DNA from: Schistosoma mansoni
Taxonomy: Eukaryota > Platyhelminthes > Trematoda > Strigeidida > Schistosomatidae
Direction: 5' to 3'
Assembly: GCF_000237925.1 (NCBI RefSeq)
Contig: NC_031500.1
Coordinates: forward strand, 2,766,185-2,830,184
Length of the DNA: 64,000 bases
Shown here: positions 10,936-27,849 of the stretch, one piece after another
Layout of the letters: each line of letters begins with the position of its first letter
Numbering within the stretch: the first letter of the stretch is position 1
Notes under the pieces: model-generated
Seen by the model: only the letters and a program-made list of their open reading frames with translations
Told to the model about the DNA's origin: nothing
Databases searched by the model: none
Position numbers and translations under genes: made by a program

Positions 10936-12850
10936 ATTCAGCAACTTAACGACTACTCCAGCTTTAAGGGATGATAATAAAATGCTAAGTGACTTACTTT
11001 AATCCTATTTTTGTAGCACTATGAAGGTAAAATATCCCTTTAAACTTATCACTAGGTCTCGATATCACTCTGTAGCGGTTCATATCTAACAAAAAAGTGA
11101 CTTATGTACTGTGGAAGCGCTCAGAGTAGTGTGTGAAAGCTGTAGAAGATAACATAATAAAAAGGCGAATCGACAATTCAGCAAGTGAATACACTACACT
11201 TACATTTTGTGCAGAAAGCGATGGATAACAATCCGTAATAACGCAGGCTTAAGATTAAAGTAATCTTGGAATTTAAACTAGAAGCCGATCTTTCGACCAG
11301 CTACAGGCGTGGCTTTCTAAAAATCGCAATGTTCCACCACTCCATGATGAATCTTTAATTCTTTGAATTTGTCGTCCTGAAAGGCTTTTATTTACTGTAA
11401 CTTCTGAATCCAATAATCAACAGCGTTAATAAAGAAATTCTACCTAAAATGTATTCGTATAAGTCCCCGAATGTGATATCATACGTATTAGACTTCATTT
11501 CCAACGATCGTCGATTGTTTGTCCTTTTCTATGCAACAAGAACCTTTTAGAATCGAAGAAAATTCACTTAACTATCAGTGAATGTTGATTTTTATGTTTT
11601 GTATTTGAAAGTGATATCAAAAATCCGTCAGACAATTCAGTGGTTTTAAATGAAATCTTATATTAATTCTGAGGGAGGATCTTTGAATGAATATGTTACG
11701 GTTTTCAAAGACCTTGGCTACTATGAATCATCTGAGCTCAGTTGTTCAACTCTGATATAGAAAAATGTAGAACGGTTCGTTAGTAAATGGCACCAAATAG
11801 AACCATCATTCAAATGAAGAATATGAAGAGACTACCAAAAACTTCAGAACGTTTTCGCTACATTTGCTTTCTGAAATGCAAGTAATCGTGTTTTAACTTT
11901 ATTACTCCACGTGAACGAGATCAAAACCACACTTGGTAAACTGTAGCTTCATGTAGTCCTGTTCAAGTTCGAAATTATGACGGATATTACGTCTAATTTT
12001 TTTTAGCTTTTTTTGGCGCCTGCTAAGAATTCAGTGTTTCTATCTTTCCAATCGTAGGCCGCTAAGTTTTATATTTTGGTAACTCGAGTACGGCCGTACT
12101 ATAAACAATGAGTAACACAGTCTCTTCTTTATTTAAAAATGGGATTCGGTGCGATAATTGTATGTCATGTTACAAAGTGATATGTATCTTTAATAAGAAA
12201 ATATGTGGTTTCTTTGAATGTAATAAAATCCACCACGAGTTGAAACGATTAAGTTTGTATAAATAAACGTCAGAAAGTTGAATCAGTATAAGCATACCTG
12301 AAAATGGCCTAAAAGGATTACTTCTGTGGTGCCCGACGAATATTAATTTCTCAAAAAATATTTATTATATGCAATTTAGTACACCAGATATGAGTTCACT
12401 TTCTGGCTCAATATTAACTCACTTCGTTCCAACCGAATCAGACAATAAGTCACATTGTTGTTACACTGATTACACTTTCATCATTGTCGACCAGAGCATT
12501 AGTAAATAACTCCCAGTTCAGTTTTACAATGCATACTATGTGATCGATTTCATTAGTTTAGACGAGTGTGATGGGAAATTTATTTTCCTTGAAATTTTAT
12601 CAAGTTAGTGAATAGACGGTTTATTTATCAGAAGCAGGAATAAGATGCATTGTTTTGTGAGTCTCAACATCCATAATTTTATAGTTTTACATTCATTCGC
12701 TTCAAAAATATCTAGTTAGGTGCTCTAAAAACAGAACAAAAATATCTTAGATGACTTCATAAAGAAATTGAAGTTCCTTATTCAACATCTAACGGATTAT
12801 GGTACCTACTAAATTTTCAAAGAACCATATGTAGAATCGATTTTTCGCAC
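10936..12850. other. Intergenic, nothing identified
   Basis: AT-rich sequence without long frames, repeats in common with the rest of the window, or splice-bounded coding segments that I could see. Confidence 0.4.
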
Positions 12851-12899
12851 GCTGCTGGGAAAATATGAAGAAAATCTCTGTGTCTGCTGCTTCTTATGA

Positions 12900-15480
12900 C
12901 TAGTCCTTCGGACTACTGAAAACAATACCGACATTAACCAATATATTTCATCACAACATCAAAAGTATCATCAACAAAATCGCACCTTTAGAACACTGGA
13001 GACCTAAGTTCTCTAAAGATCTGTATATATCGGTTGGTACGCGAAGACGTCTTCAAAAACATTGTACTCGATACCACAACTTTAATGACTTTTCCCCTTT
13101 AATAACGATGATAGAAATACTTGTCCAAACAGACGTGATAAGTACACAAAAAACAGTCGAACTGGTAGAACATGTTGTCGAACTTAATAATACCTCATCT
13201 GCACCCACAATACTCTTTCAAAATAAACAAACGTTCTAAATCGAGAGGGAACATATTTAATAAAGACAAACAAGTATATTGAGATCGTAAACTTGTTGCA
13301 GAACTATTTCGTGAACACTTTTCTTTCAAGTTAACTTATGAAAAACCACTAAATGATTCAGAACTAATCCCAGCATTTCTCCGTGAAATTACTAGTGTAG
13401 ACTTCAATGTAAAGAATATCTCCAATGCAATTAGTACATTGAAACACTCCTACATTGATGGACCAGATGGTATTCCGGCTAGCATGCTTAAACGTGGAGG
13501 TGATGATATGTGTGTTTTACTTCTCAAACTATTAGCGATATCACTCTCTATAGCGTGTTACCCTTCTGCCTGGAAACCTACACATATCATTCCCAAAATT
13601 AAAACAGGACCTGAAGCAAATGTTAAAGATTACCGACCCATAAACATACCTTCTGTGATATTCTAGAGTGATGGGAGGTGTTGGTGGTTCTACATCCAAT
13701 CACTAATAGTCTCATCTCGGTCTCCCAGCATGGATTTCTTGGGTTCAAATCATGTGATACATGCCTAGTAGACTACCTGAATGATATAACTATGAAATGA
13801 GACAACGTACTCCTTGTTTCAGTCCTATTTTTAGACTTTAAGAAAGCTTTTCACAAGGTCCCACACAAAAGGCTTCTGGTCAAACTGTGGTCCTTTGTAA
13901 TCAACAACTCACTCTCTTACCTAATAAATACTTCAGTAATAGGCAAATAGACTAAATGGTTATACCTTAACTATTCCTCCATGAATATTGTGTGCTCTGC
14001 TTTTCGTCCTTCTTTTTTCTTACACCTTTTTCAGCCTCCTGCAGATACTCCACCCAAAACAGAAGTGGCACGGGTGACTTCGTCATACACCGTTATTAAT
14101 GCTTCCGATATTCTGGAGGGATATAAGTTCGAAACTTCTAAAAGCCCCCAACTTCGCATGTATCTATTCTCGACCATCAGTTGTATGCTGCAACGCTACC
14201 TCCATAAAGTGCGCCAAGTGTGATACTGACATGTTCCTTATAAAATCCATTTACATTCATATCTTATGAAATATCAACCCAGCTGAATAATTTTCAACAG
14301 TGAAAATTGTAACTTCTTTAACAATTTGATCTTGCCTGTAAACCGGCATGCCTCATGTGACAATCTGTTATTTGAGAATAAATTATTATTATTATTATTT
14401 ATGGTTAGTTTAATTCTTAACGGAACGTAAACAAATGGTAAAGTACAATGACTGTCTCTCATCACCTAGACCAATAACTAGTGGAGTCATCTAGGGAAGT
14501 GTATTAGGTCCACTCTTATTTCTTATGTATATAAACGATAAATGTAACATCATAAAATTTGGGAAACCATACGTATGTGCTGATGATCTCAAAATAGTAT
14601 ACAGCTATAAGCCCGAGGCTCATAGTGAAAGTGTATTCGTGATTCAAAATAATCTCAATAACCTAACTATCTGGAGCGAAAAATGGAAATTACCATTTAA
14701 CCTCAACAAGTGCGGGATTAACATTTCGGAAAGCATCCCGATGAGCTACGACTTTGCTTGAATAGAAGTAAAGTTCAGAAACTTAAATCAGTACACGATC
14801 TAGGAATTAATTACACAGGAGGCCTAAACATTGAAGAACATGCCTCCTTTATTATTTCTAGAGCAAGACGGCTAATTGGTTTCATAACGAAAAATTTCTT
14901 CCCAAGAGAGGCTTGGCTTACCCTTTACAAAATATGTGTACGACCTTCCCTTGAATACTGCTCTTTCATCTTCTCTAATATGAATACTACAGACAAAATG
15001 AGATTAGATATTCAAACACGCTTCAAACGCCAACTGCTTGGAAGCGACTCCACTCTTGATTGCACAGGTAGATGTAAGCACCTCTCTTTAGAACCTTTAT
15101 GGCACCGTAGGCCAAGGAACAATCTGATATTCCTAACCTCCTGCCTGACTATGACCTACGACCTAGCCTATAGACTAAGAAACAACACATATACATTATT
15201 TACCGTAAAACATCAAAAACAAACGCGTTGTAAGTTTACTACAGTGCGGTACAACTTATTGTGAAACAGGTTACCAATACCTATCCGTAACTGTGACACT
15301 TTCACCAAGTTCAAAAGGCTAATAATCTTGTTGCCAGACTCTAAAGAGCTTCACCAACTATTCCTTGAGCTCCCACTCACCATTGAGGCACTTTATTGTA
15401 GACCGCCTAATATCTAGACATGACAAGAATATAGCGAACATCATTGGTATTAGTGTGAATATAACCAAGCTGCACACGAG
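12900..15480 (+). pseudogene. CR1-like non-LTR retrotransposon, decayed
   Basis: In order on the plus strand: a pre-RT region (about 12970-13270), an RT thumb/finger start (13439-13666, with SYIDGPDGIPASMLKRGG and KDYRPINI), a palm block with LFLDFKKAFHKVPHKRLL near 13830, an interruption at 13963-14400, a second palm block with GSVLGPLLF and CADDLKIVYSYKP (14525-14760), and a C-terminal part (14758-15264, SRARRLIGFI, RPSLEYCSFI, LSLEPLWHRRPRNNLIF) running with frameshifts to about 15420. Multiple stops make it non-functional. The order and motifs are those of CR1-clade ORF2 without its endonuclease. It is followed directly by an RTE copy in the same orientation. Confidence 0.85.
13963..14400 (+). 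mobile_element. Nested 438-bp non-LTR insertion with 7-bp target duplication
   Basis: The CR1-like frame is split between ATGGTTA at 13956-13962 and an identical ATGGTTA at 14401-14407; removing the insert restores a continuous CR1-like stretch. The insert ends in a (ATT)n/(TTA)n tail (about 14379-14400), as expected for target-primed integration. It contains an 80-codon open frame (13981-14223) of unknown identity. Probably a 5'-truncated copy of a non-LTR element whose family I cannot name. Confidence 0.7.
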
Positions 15481-15529
15481 ACCAAGTTGGTCACATTCAA
15501 ATCCTTCCTACACCTAATAACTCTCTTAT

Positions 15530-18500
15530 CTCCACGACTAACCCTCCTCACGTCCTTTTACCACCTCGCACAGCTAGGGCAAACGATTCGAGTACACGAA
15601 ACGTTATTCCCGGTCTCCTGATACCACTCTCTAAACGACATGTAGGAACTTTTAATGTCCGAACATTGTGTCAAGTAGGACAACAGGCCTCCTTAGCTAG
15701 GACTTTAGAATCTCACACCATCGATGTATGATGCGTTTCCGAAACGCGCATACAAGATCCGAGTAGCGTCATTCATTTGATCTCATCATGTCATAACAAA
15801 TAGCCAACTCGATTCATGCATCGTGTATCTGGAAGCCCTGATGCTTCTTCCCATGGCCTCGCTGGATTAGGTATAGCATTAAGTTCTAGGGCAGAACTAG
15901 CTCTTTTAGACTGGATCCCAGTAGACAATCGTCTATGCGCTGTCCGACTAAACGGGTCAGTAAGGACTCGGAAAGATAGGGAAACTCGTCGTTGCCTCTT
16001 CGTCGTCTCTGCCTACTCTCACACTGACTGCAGCTCAGACGATATAAAAGATGAGTCTTACAGAAAACTTTCTGACCTTCTCCGAAAAGCTAGGCGCTCT
16101 GATGTAGTAATAGTGGTAGGTGACTTTAATGCTCAAGTAGGTAAACTAAGCGAACGAGAAAGACACCTGGGTGAATCTTATGGTGTCGTGGCTAAAAGAA
16201 CAGATAATGGCGACCGTCTGTTGCAGCTATGCTCAGATAACCGCCTGTTTCCAGCAAATACCAACTTTAAGCATAAGGAAAAACATCTTTTGACATTGCG
16301 ACCCCCGAATTCTTCCCAACGTTGGACCCAACTAGATCACCTCGCTATCAACCACCTATGGAGGGGCTCGTTAGAAGACTGTCGCTCATTCTGGAGCACA
16401 TGTTTAGATTCCGATCATGCTCTAGTGCGAACACGTATCTGTCTGCGTCTTACTGGACGTAGGAAAGACACTGCAAGGAAACCTCTTATGGTCCTATTTA
16501 ACGATATTCAAGCTAATAATATATTTCAGGAACAACTAGAAAGACAGTTAGGCAGTCATGTGAGTTGTGCCCACCCAGAAGCAGCGTGGAATGACATCCG
16601 AAAAGCTGTGGAAACAGCAGTGATATCTGCTAGTACGGTAAACCATAAGGTTAGGGAGAAACACTGGATCTCAGAAGCATCTGCCGCACTGATTGATGCT
16701 CGAAAACTCATCCCGTCTGGTTCCGAACATAACGAAGAGTGGAGTCAGCTTGAGCGCAGGCTGATAAGAAGCCTATGCAATGATCGTGAACAGTGGTGGG
16801 TAGCGAAAGAAAGAGAGATGGAAAAGGCAGCGGCAATAGGTAACAGCAGACAACTGGTCAGACTTGTTAAGGAAACCGGTATTAGGAACCTAACTGTCAA
16901 CGAAACTATCTCGGAAAATGATGGACATATTATTCGTTCTCAATCCAGGAGATTGGACCGATGGACAGAACACTTTAGGGATCAACACGACTGGCCCTCA
17001 GTTAAACTTCGGTTTCCCACGATCCCCAGTCGACCTGAATGGAAAGTTAATGTAAGTCCTCCAACTCTCTACGAGGCTGAAAAAGCTATAGGAAATCTGA
17101 AGCGTGTGTGAGCAGCAGGCCCTGATAGATTTACCCCAGAATTTTTGAGGATGGCGGTTCAGTACTAGCAGCGAGATTGACTGAGGTCTTAGGTAGAATC
17201 TGGGAACTGGACGTAATTTCATCTGACTGGTCCCAATCACTGATTGTGCCAGTCTATAAGAAAGGACAAAATTCCTCTTGTGACAATCACAGAGGGATCA
17301 GTTTGACTGTTATAGTGTCTAAAATATTAGCTTCAATAATACTTCGACGCCTAACCAAAGTCAGTGAACAGCACACTAGAGAGGACCAGACTGGTTTACG
17401 ACCTGGACGTGGTTGTATAAACCGGATATCCACGCTACGTCAGGTCCTAGAATACAGACATACATTCAGACGTCCCACAATCGTAGTATTTCTTGACCTT
17501 ATGGCGGAATTTGACTCCGTTGATCGAGAAGTTCTATGGCAGTGTTTGTCATTGAAAGGAGTACCAAAGAAGTTCATTAACCTTATAAGGGCTCTCTACT
17601 CGAACACAACTGGTCGAGTTAGAGCTTATGGCGAACTGTCAACAGGATTGATTACCCCAAGTAGTGTTCGTCAGGGCTGTCCACTCTCTCCATTCTTATT
17701 TATCTTTGTCGTTGACATGCTTTTAGAAATAATACTTTCCTCATCCATATTTAAAGGGGGGGGTTGAACTTCTACCAGGAGATTCACTTGTTGACTTAGA
17801 ATATGCCGATGACATAGTCCTATTTGGTGAAGACGCTGACAAAATGCAGAGTCTTCTGACCACTATAAGCAACAATGCAGGTATGTTCGGGATGCGATTC
17901 TCCCTCTCGAAGTGCAAAATATTACTTCAGGATTGGGTTGCGTCGGCACCTGAACTAATGATAGGGAGTGGAGTAGTTGAGCGTGTAGACCGCTCCACTT
18001 ATCTCGGGAGTCTCATCAGTCCTTGTGGTGTGGTGTGACAAAATCTCAGCACCGAGTAAGTAATGCAGTTGTTAGGAGACGGGTACTAGGTAAGGATGGC
18101 AAATCGATTGATGAAGTAGTGAAACTCCATCAGTTGAGATGGCTGGGACACGTATTACGTATGCCCAACCACCGACTGCCCCGACGTGCAATGTTTCATG
18201 GTGTAGGATTAGGTTGGAAGAAATCTAGGAGCGGCCAGACCAAAACGTGGCACAAATCTATGAAGTCACTGACAAGTGGACTGAGCCATGTTGGTAGGTG
18301 TAGAATACCTGGTTGGGATTCGCGAGATGATAGCAATCGATGGTTAGAGACCTTGAATGACATGGCTCAAAATCGTTTGCAATGGCGAAGGTGCATCTAC
18401 TCTTTGTGTTCTCCCAAATTTCAATCTTCTAAATTCTTCGTGTCCCCATTCTTTTTATCTTTCCAAATTTATTTGACTGGATTATACTCCTTTAATAACA

Positions 18501-18660
18501 TCTTCAAACGCCAACCTTTCCTATTACTGTTTATACTCTTACTACGTCCACCACTATGTGATTTGAATCGACAACTGCGTCTCTGTGTTAATGTGGTATG
18601 GCAACTCGAGCTGATGTACGTACGTACGAAGTTCTATGTTATGACAGTTATTTTATGATG
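15530..18660 (+). pseudogene. RTE-clade retrotransposon, decayed near-full-length copy
   Basis: Closely related to the intact element at 43388-46910. The endonuclease begins near 15635 (HVGTFNVRTLCQ), with a stop in the SET motif region, then a 431-codon frame 15816-17111 carrying VVGDFNAQVG and DSDHALVRTRI. RT motifs continue at 17177-17767 (VFLDLMAEFDSVD, SSVRQGCPLSPFLF), broken by a frameshift at a run of G (17756-17764). YADD follows near 17803. A deletion of about 100 codons near 18030 fuses SPCGVV directly to the HRVSNAVVRRRVLG region of the C-terminal domain. The first palm motif has Met and Glu where the intact copy has Lys and Ala (LMAEFD for LKAAFD). The 3' part reaches about 18690, where a SINE follows. 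Confidence 0.9.
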
Positions 18661-18694
18661 AAATAGTAATATAAATTCACTTGGGTCTTCACGT

Positions 18695-19010
18695 TGATGT
18701 TTAGGACTGCAATTGATCAGTCTCTTAGTGGCATATGTACACCTTGTGCGGATCGCCTTGATTCACAAGCATTATGGGCAAAGATGGATAGTGGATAGCA
18801 GTGGAATCCAGGATGCGCGTTTCATCCTATTTGAGACAAAAACTTCACCCGATTGCACAAGCAAGTGGCCATCAGGACTCAACAGGTGAGTGGATAACGT
18901 GATGGCTTTTCAAGCGAACGGTACTGGGTTCGAGTCCCGGATTGAATATCAACTCTGGGATGCAGGTACATTCAACTGAAGAGTCCTGAATAGGACGAGA
19001 TGCGATGCAC
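18695..19010 (-). mobile_element. Smα-like SINE copy with inverted 5' half
   Basis: Bases 18700-18838 are the 3' half of the SINE in minus orientation (box GATGAAACGCGCATCC, then the shared tail near 18703). Bases 18870-19010 are the 5' half in plus orientation, with a B box GGTTCGAGTCCCGG (about 18935) and CTGAAGA followed by stem II GTCC/GGAC and a mutated GAGA. The two halves break inside the ribozyme and face opposite ways. Read on the minus strand this is an inverted 5' half followed by a sense 3' half, the product expected from twin priming. Neither half can form a working hammerhead alone. Confidence 0.75.
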
Positions 19011-20215
19011 TTTTAAGGTACTGTATATGTTCATGCTTTTCATTTTTCTTCACATATGGTTTCATCCAAAATGTCATACAAATAATAAGTATAACTCATA
19101 TTTAGTTCTATGGGATTTTGCTTTTTTTAAGGAAATACTACCAAGTGTTGAATTAATACAGAAGATATAACATTGATGATTTATTTATTAAATTAAGTAT
19201 TTGATAAACAATATCGGCATTTTTTGGCAAGTCTTGCCTTTACCATTAACAAAGCGACAAAACATAGGTGATTCATTTCTAGGATACCTGAAGATTTATT
19301 AAGGGGTACTGATTTATGGAGCTATGCAAGTGAAACCTCCAGCAAATATTCTTGTTTCCTCAAAGAAGCTGAAAATCACTGATTATTGGGTTTAAAGACA
19401 ATATCTTAATTTAAAATGAAATTACTATTAACAGAACATTTAAGTGAGTTTAACTTTGTGAGAGAAAAAATATGAAAAGGAAATTAACGATAGATATACA
19501 AGACCTTATTAAAATACATTTTTAATTGAAAATAACGACACTATAAATTCACTCGTCAAATGATTGATTACTGGTAAATGAAAGCTTAAAGGTTAACAAG
19601 AAGTGATTGAAATAATGGACAATTGTATAAAATGCATGAGGACTTGAAAATTACATTTCCAAAGTAAAGGTCTTCTCAATTCGAAACAGGTGTTTATCAC
19701 AAATGAAAGCACGAAAACATGTTGATTATACGATGTATAGCTTTTCTGTCACATACTTTAACAAAGATCTTTGAAAATATTCATTTTCACATTAAGACTG
19801 AAAGTAAACTTGTTCAGTATTGTAATCAAATTAGTTTCTTTAGAAATATAGAATTTATTTTTATATTAAATTCAGTTCCGTAAGATCAGTTGTATTATAA
19901 TTTACCCAGCTATAACGTTATCGATGTCGTATATAATCCAATAAGCCTAACATGTTCAAGTGAAAACAATGTATTTTCGAATTTCGAAATCGTAAACCTC
20001 AGTTTTTCACCAAGTGTTCATCAGTCATTCAGTACAATGCACAATGTATAACACTGACTAGTCATTACAATTAGCTAATACTGTTAAGAAAACAAAGCAA
20101 ATATATAAGTCAGTGATGAGTTATATTTCTCAACTAAGACAGCTTATTTATCGATTTTTCAAATTACATACGCACATTAAATTACTGATGAGTTAATGTC
20201 AACTAATGCTTGCTC
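19011..20215. other. Intergenic, nothing identified
   Basis: AT-rich sequence; no recognisable gene, repeat copy or structured RNA seen. Confidence 0.4.
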
Positions 20216-20224
20216 AACTCCGCT

Positions 20225-21925
20225 CTTTTAAGGCTACTGCCGATCCCAAGCCAATAAAAAGAAGAAGGGTTGGGCGTAGGGTCGACAACCCTATCATGTA
20301 GAAAACAACCTTGCTAAAAAAACACTAACCAGAATAAATAAATTAAACCACTAAAACTCCACCGTCCGATTTGAAAAATCTTCATTCAGAAGGATTATGA
20401 CGCCTCATGGTGAAGGCCGAGATTTTTCGGAAGCCATGAAACCGATACCTCTTCTAACAACCAGAGGAACAATTAACATAGGTACATGTAATATATGAAC
20501 AATGTGGAAAACCGCTACGACTGATCACATAGCTACGGAATGTGAAGGTACAACCTAGTGGTGCTCGGAATCAGTGAAACCCATTTCAACAAAGCTGAAC
20601 AGAAGAAGCCTGATTCTGGAGAGCGGCTGCTGTACTCACCAAGAGGAACATGCTCCACATACTCAGGGAGTTGCTCTGATGCTGCCCAAAGGAGCATGTA
20701 GAGCACTTATAAGGTGTAAAACTCATGGATCCAGAATCATCAAAGCATCCTTTAAACAAAGAAGGAGCAAATCACACTGAATGTTATCCAGTACTACGCA
20801 CCCACGAATGATAGCAATGAACACGATAAAGACCAGTTTTATTAGAGTCAGCAATTGATCATAGAGAAGTGCCCATTACAGGAACTGACTGTCCTGATGG
20901 GAGATCTAAACATCGAAGTTGGGATGGACAACACTGGATATGAAGATATAATGGGACGACAAGGACTGACTGGGGGAAGGAATGAGAATGGTGACAGATT
21001 CGCATATCCATGTGCATTCAACAAAACAGTTATAGGCAACAAAATATTCCCACACAAACGCATACACAAATCTACATGGATGTCACCGGATCACACTACA
21101 CAGAACCAGATAGACCATATTTGCATCATTGAAAAGTTCAGAAGGTCAATGGAAGATGTGAGAAGCAGGAAAGGAGCTGACTCAGCTTTAGATCACCATA
21201 TGGTTGTGGTCAAGATGAAACCGAAGCTAAACATGCTATGGAAAACTGGACAAACATCATTATATACGTTCAATGCAGCCTTCATTTGAGATACTAACAA
21301 ACTCAACGAATTCAAGATAACTCCCAAAAACAGGTTCCAAGCCTTACAGGACCTACTGAAAGGAGGATAAACGATTATGGACGACAACTGAAAGGGGAAC
21401 AAAGAAGCACTAACTTCAACGTGTCAAGAGGTTCTGGGCCGCAAGAAACATCATCAAAAATAATGAATCTCTATGGTAACCCTGGACAGGATTGAGGGAG
21501 GAAGAACAAGAAGATAGTAATTAAGAACTGCCAAACAAGAGCAGAGAAAGTCAAGGCAACTGCCAAATACACAGAAACAAACAGACAAGTGAGGAAGGGC
21601 ATTAGAGCTTACAAGCAGAATTACGTGGAAGACCCAGCACTGGCAGCTAGTAAAGCTGATAGTAATAGAAACATGAGACAACCACATGACACAACGAAGA
21701 AACTGGTAGGGAAATGTAGGGAATCAGATAGACCAGTCAAGTGCGAAGAAGGCAAGCCAATCACTGAGATCCAAGTATAGAGGAACGGATGGGTGAAACA
21801 CTCTGAAGAACTCTTGAAGAGATCAACCCCACTGAACCTACTGTACATCGAAACAGCACATACAGACCTTCCTATAGATTTCACTGAACCAACAATCAAA
21901 GAATTCAGGTCGGCCATGTAGTATA
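20225..21925 (+). pseudogene. RTE (second type) 5' end: leader, endonuclease, linker
   Basis: A leader (GGCTACTGCCGATCCCAAGCC, then CTCCACCGTCCGA near 20360) precedes the apurinic-type endonuclease. Visible blocks are GISETHFNKAEQ near 20570, LMGDLNIEVGMDNTGYE at about 20893 and WMSPDHTTQNQIDHICI near 21080, then ADSALDHHMVVVKMKPK; stops and frameshifts separate them. The linker reads VRKGIRAYKQNYVEDPA at 21589. The copy ends around 21925 before any reverse transcriptase motif. Partner fragments of the same 5' region are at 42395-42780 and 53655-54285, and the matching C-terminal end of this type is at 63505-64000 on the minus strand. Confidence 0.85.
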
Positions 21926-21989
21926 ATCTCTCTTTATTATGACCCGGCTTCTCCTCTTGCTTAGTATTCCTGGACAAGAATTCATTCGA

Positions 21990-23216
21990 CAAATTACGAA
22001 ATCAGAATATGGTTGAACAGGAATGAAGAGAGTCGGTCCACTGTGAAACGTTTGCAGCTGATAACGAAGCTTTTAGTTGTATGTGAAAGCGTTTTACCGA
22101 CCCGTTTGCTTGTGGGTTTGCTAGTCGTGTGTAATCACCTTAGATCTTTGGTAGCTAACACAGGAGTGTGCCCACTCCCTCACGTCTTTATTTCTACTAG
22201 GTCAACAAAATCGTTCTGTTTTGAGCTTGATGGTCGCACGAACATTTGGATGAGAAAGTTTGTGCAACGTAATGAAGACGTTGCGTCGATAAAGCTTCGG
22301 CAAGATTGGACGATCACATAGCAAAGTTCCCTTTCCTAACCCTCTCTGTTTAATACTCATTTTCAGGGTTGTAAAAGATAACTCGTGATGAAAATCAGTG
22401 TCTTCTTCTTGACTCTGGGTGAGTTTGAGAGGGTTCAAGGAAGTTATACGAGACATTGTTCTAAGGCTCTTCCGATTGCTGAGTCGGATGCGTCTACGGC
22501 GATACTAATGGGCGCTTGAGTGTCTTGATGTACCGGCATGGTTGTCTTTGCGATAAGTTCCTTAACTGTGGAGAATACTTTTCGCACAGTGTCGTTCAGT
22601 ATAATGGATTTCGCATTTCCACGAAGTTGGTCAGTTAGTGGTTTCATGAATGACGCGCTTCTTAGTATGAACAGTCTGTAGAAACTTAAAAGACCGTTGA
22701 GTGTGCTCAATTGCTTAATGGTGGTCAGTTCTGGGTAATCAAGAATGGCCGCCATTTGCTTCTCAGAGGTCGGATGCCTTGAGCATCAATAGTGTGTCCT
22801 AGGAATTCTAAGGAAGTGGTTCTTATTTGGCATTTCTGAGTATTTACAGTAATGTCATGCTTTTGCAGTTGTTCGGACACGATGTTCAGATGCTGGAGAT
22901 GAGATTCTCTGTCCGGATTTGCCATCAAGCAGTCATCAACGTACGCATGTATGAAGTTGAGACCTCGAAAAACGTTATCTATGAATCTTTGGGTAGTGTG
23001 GACAGCATTGCTTCAGCCGAAAGGCATTCGCAAAAATTCGTAGAGACCGGAGGGAGTGATGATAGTGGTTTTTGGAATATCGTTAGTAGCCATAGGGTTT
23101 TGGTTATAGGCTTTAACCAAGTCGATTTTATAAAAGACAGTTGTACCTTTCAAAGTAGCTGTCAAATCATGAATACGAGACAGCGGATGCATGACCAAGC
23201 GCCTTCAGCTTGGTGA
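21990..23216 (-). pseudogene. Ty3/Gypsy pol relic (RT, RNase H, integrase zinc region)
   Basis: Minus-strand pieces, in element order: RT start (23198-23013, RIHDLTATLKGTTVFYKID, PSGLYEFLRMPFG), RT palm and thumb (22928-22725, NTQKCQIRTTSLEFLGHTID), RNase H (22755-22444, PISIAVDASDSAIGRALEQ), then a linker and the integrase HHCC region (22456-22202, LHKLSHPNVRATIKL). Frames are disrupted between blocks and the YVDD loop lies in a broken stretch. Order and motifs are standard for Ty3/Gypsy. No protease or gag is attached on the right, where repeat R2 begins. Confidence 0.85.
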
Positions 23217-23290
23217 GTCCAGTTAAACTAGTGTGGTCAGCATCCAATGTCGAACACTTATAGAGCTATTGATCCCGGGGATTTATTTAC
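23180..23290 (-). repeat. Dispersed repeat R2, copy 2
   Basis: Reverse-complement match to 6984-7100: TAAGTGTTCGACATTGGATG, GCTGACCACACTAGTTTAAC and GGTCATGCATCCG. It fuses to the Gypsy RT relic right after GCATCCG, where the 7-kb copy continues differently, marking a junction. Confidence 0.6.
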
Positions 23291-23665
23291 CGTTATAGAC
23301 TTATTAAACTATTTACTTTACTGTTTTTTTCACCGCTACAATAGTAACAGGTCTCTCAAGAGAAATATCAAACTAATTATTCAACTGATAGACTTTCATA
23401 GTTAAGATCACTCTAAACCTTTCAACTCTCATTTTGTTTCAGAATGATCTTATACAACAGGGTTTTATTGAAAAATTAATTTTTGAAATAAATTGGGCTA
23501 AAAGAAAGCTAAATCTCCAAACAAGCAACCGCAGGGTAAGTCAGTTACAATAAAATTACACAATATACTGGTCACTATAGGTTATAACATTTTCAGTTGG
23601 TTGTTTGAGTTGTCGGGTTTGTGACGCGGGATTGTGCGGTTTCACTTTCTTACTCATCTGTTGCC

Positions 23666-27816
<4,151 letters not shown>

Positions 27817-27823
27817 ACAATCA

Positions 27824-27829
27824 AATAAA
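27824..27829 (+). terminator. Poly(A) signal of ATP5F1A
   Basis: AATAAA lies just downstream of the TAG stop (27814-27816), giving a very short 3' untranslated region if used. Confidence 0.75.
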
Positions 27830-27849
27830 GTATGCAACTATGGTAGTAT

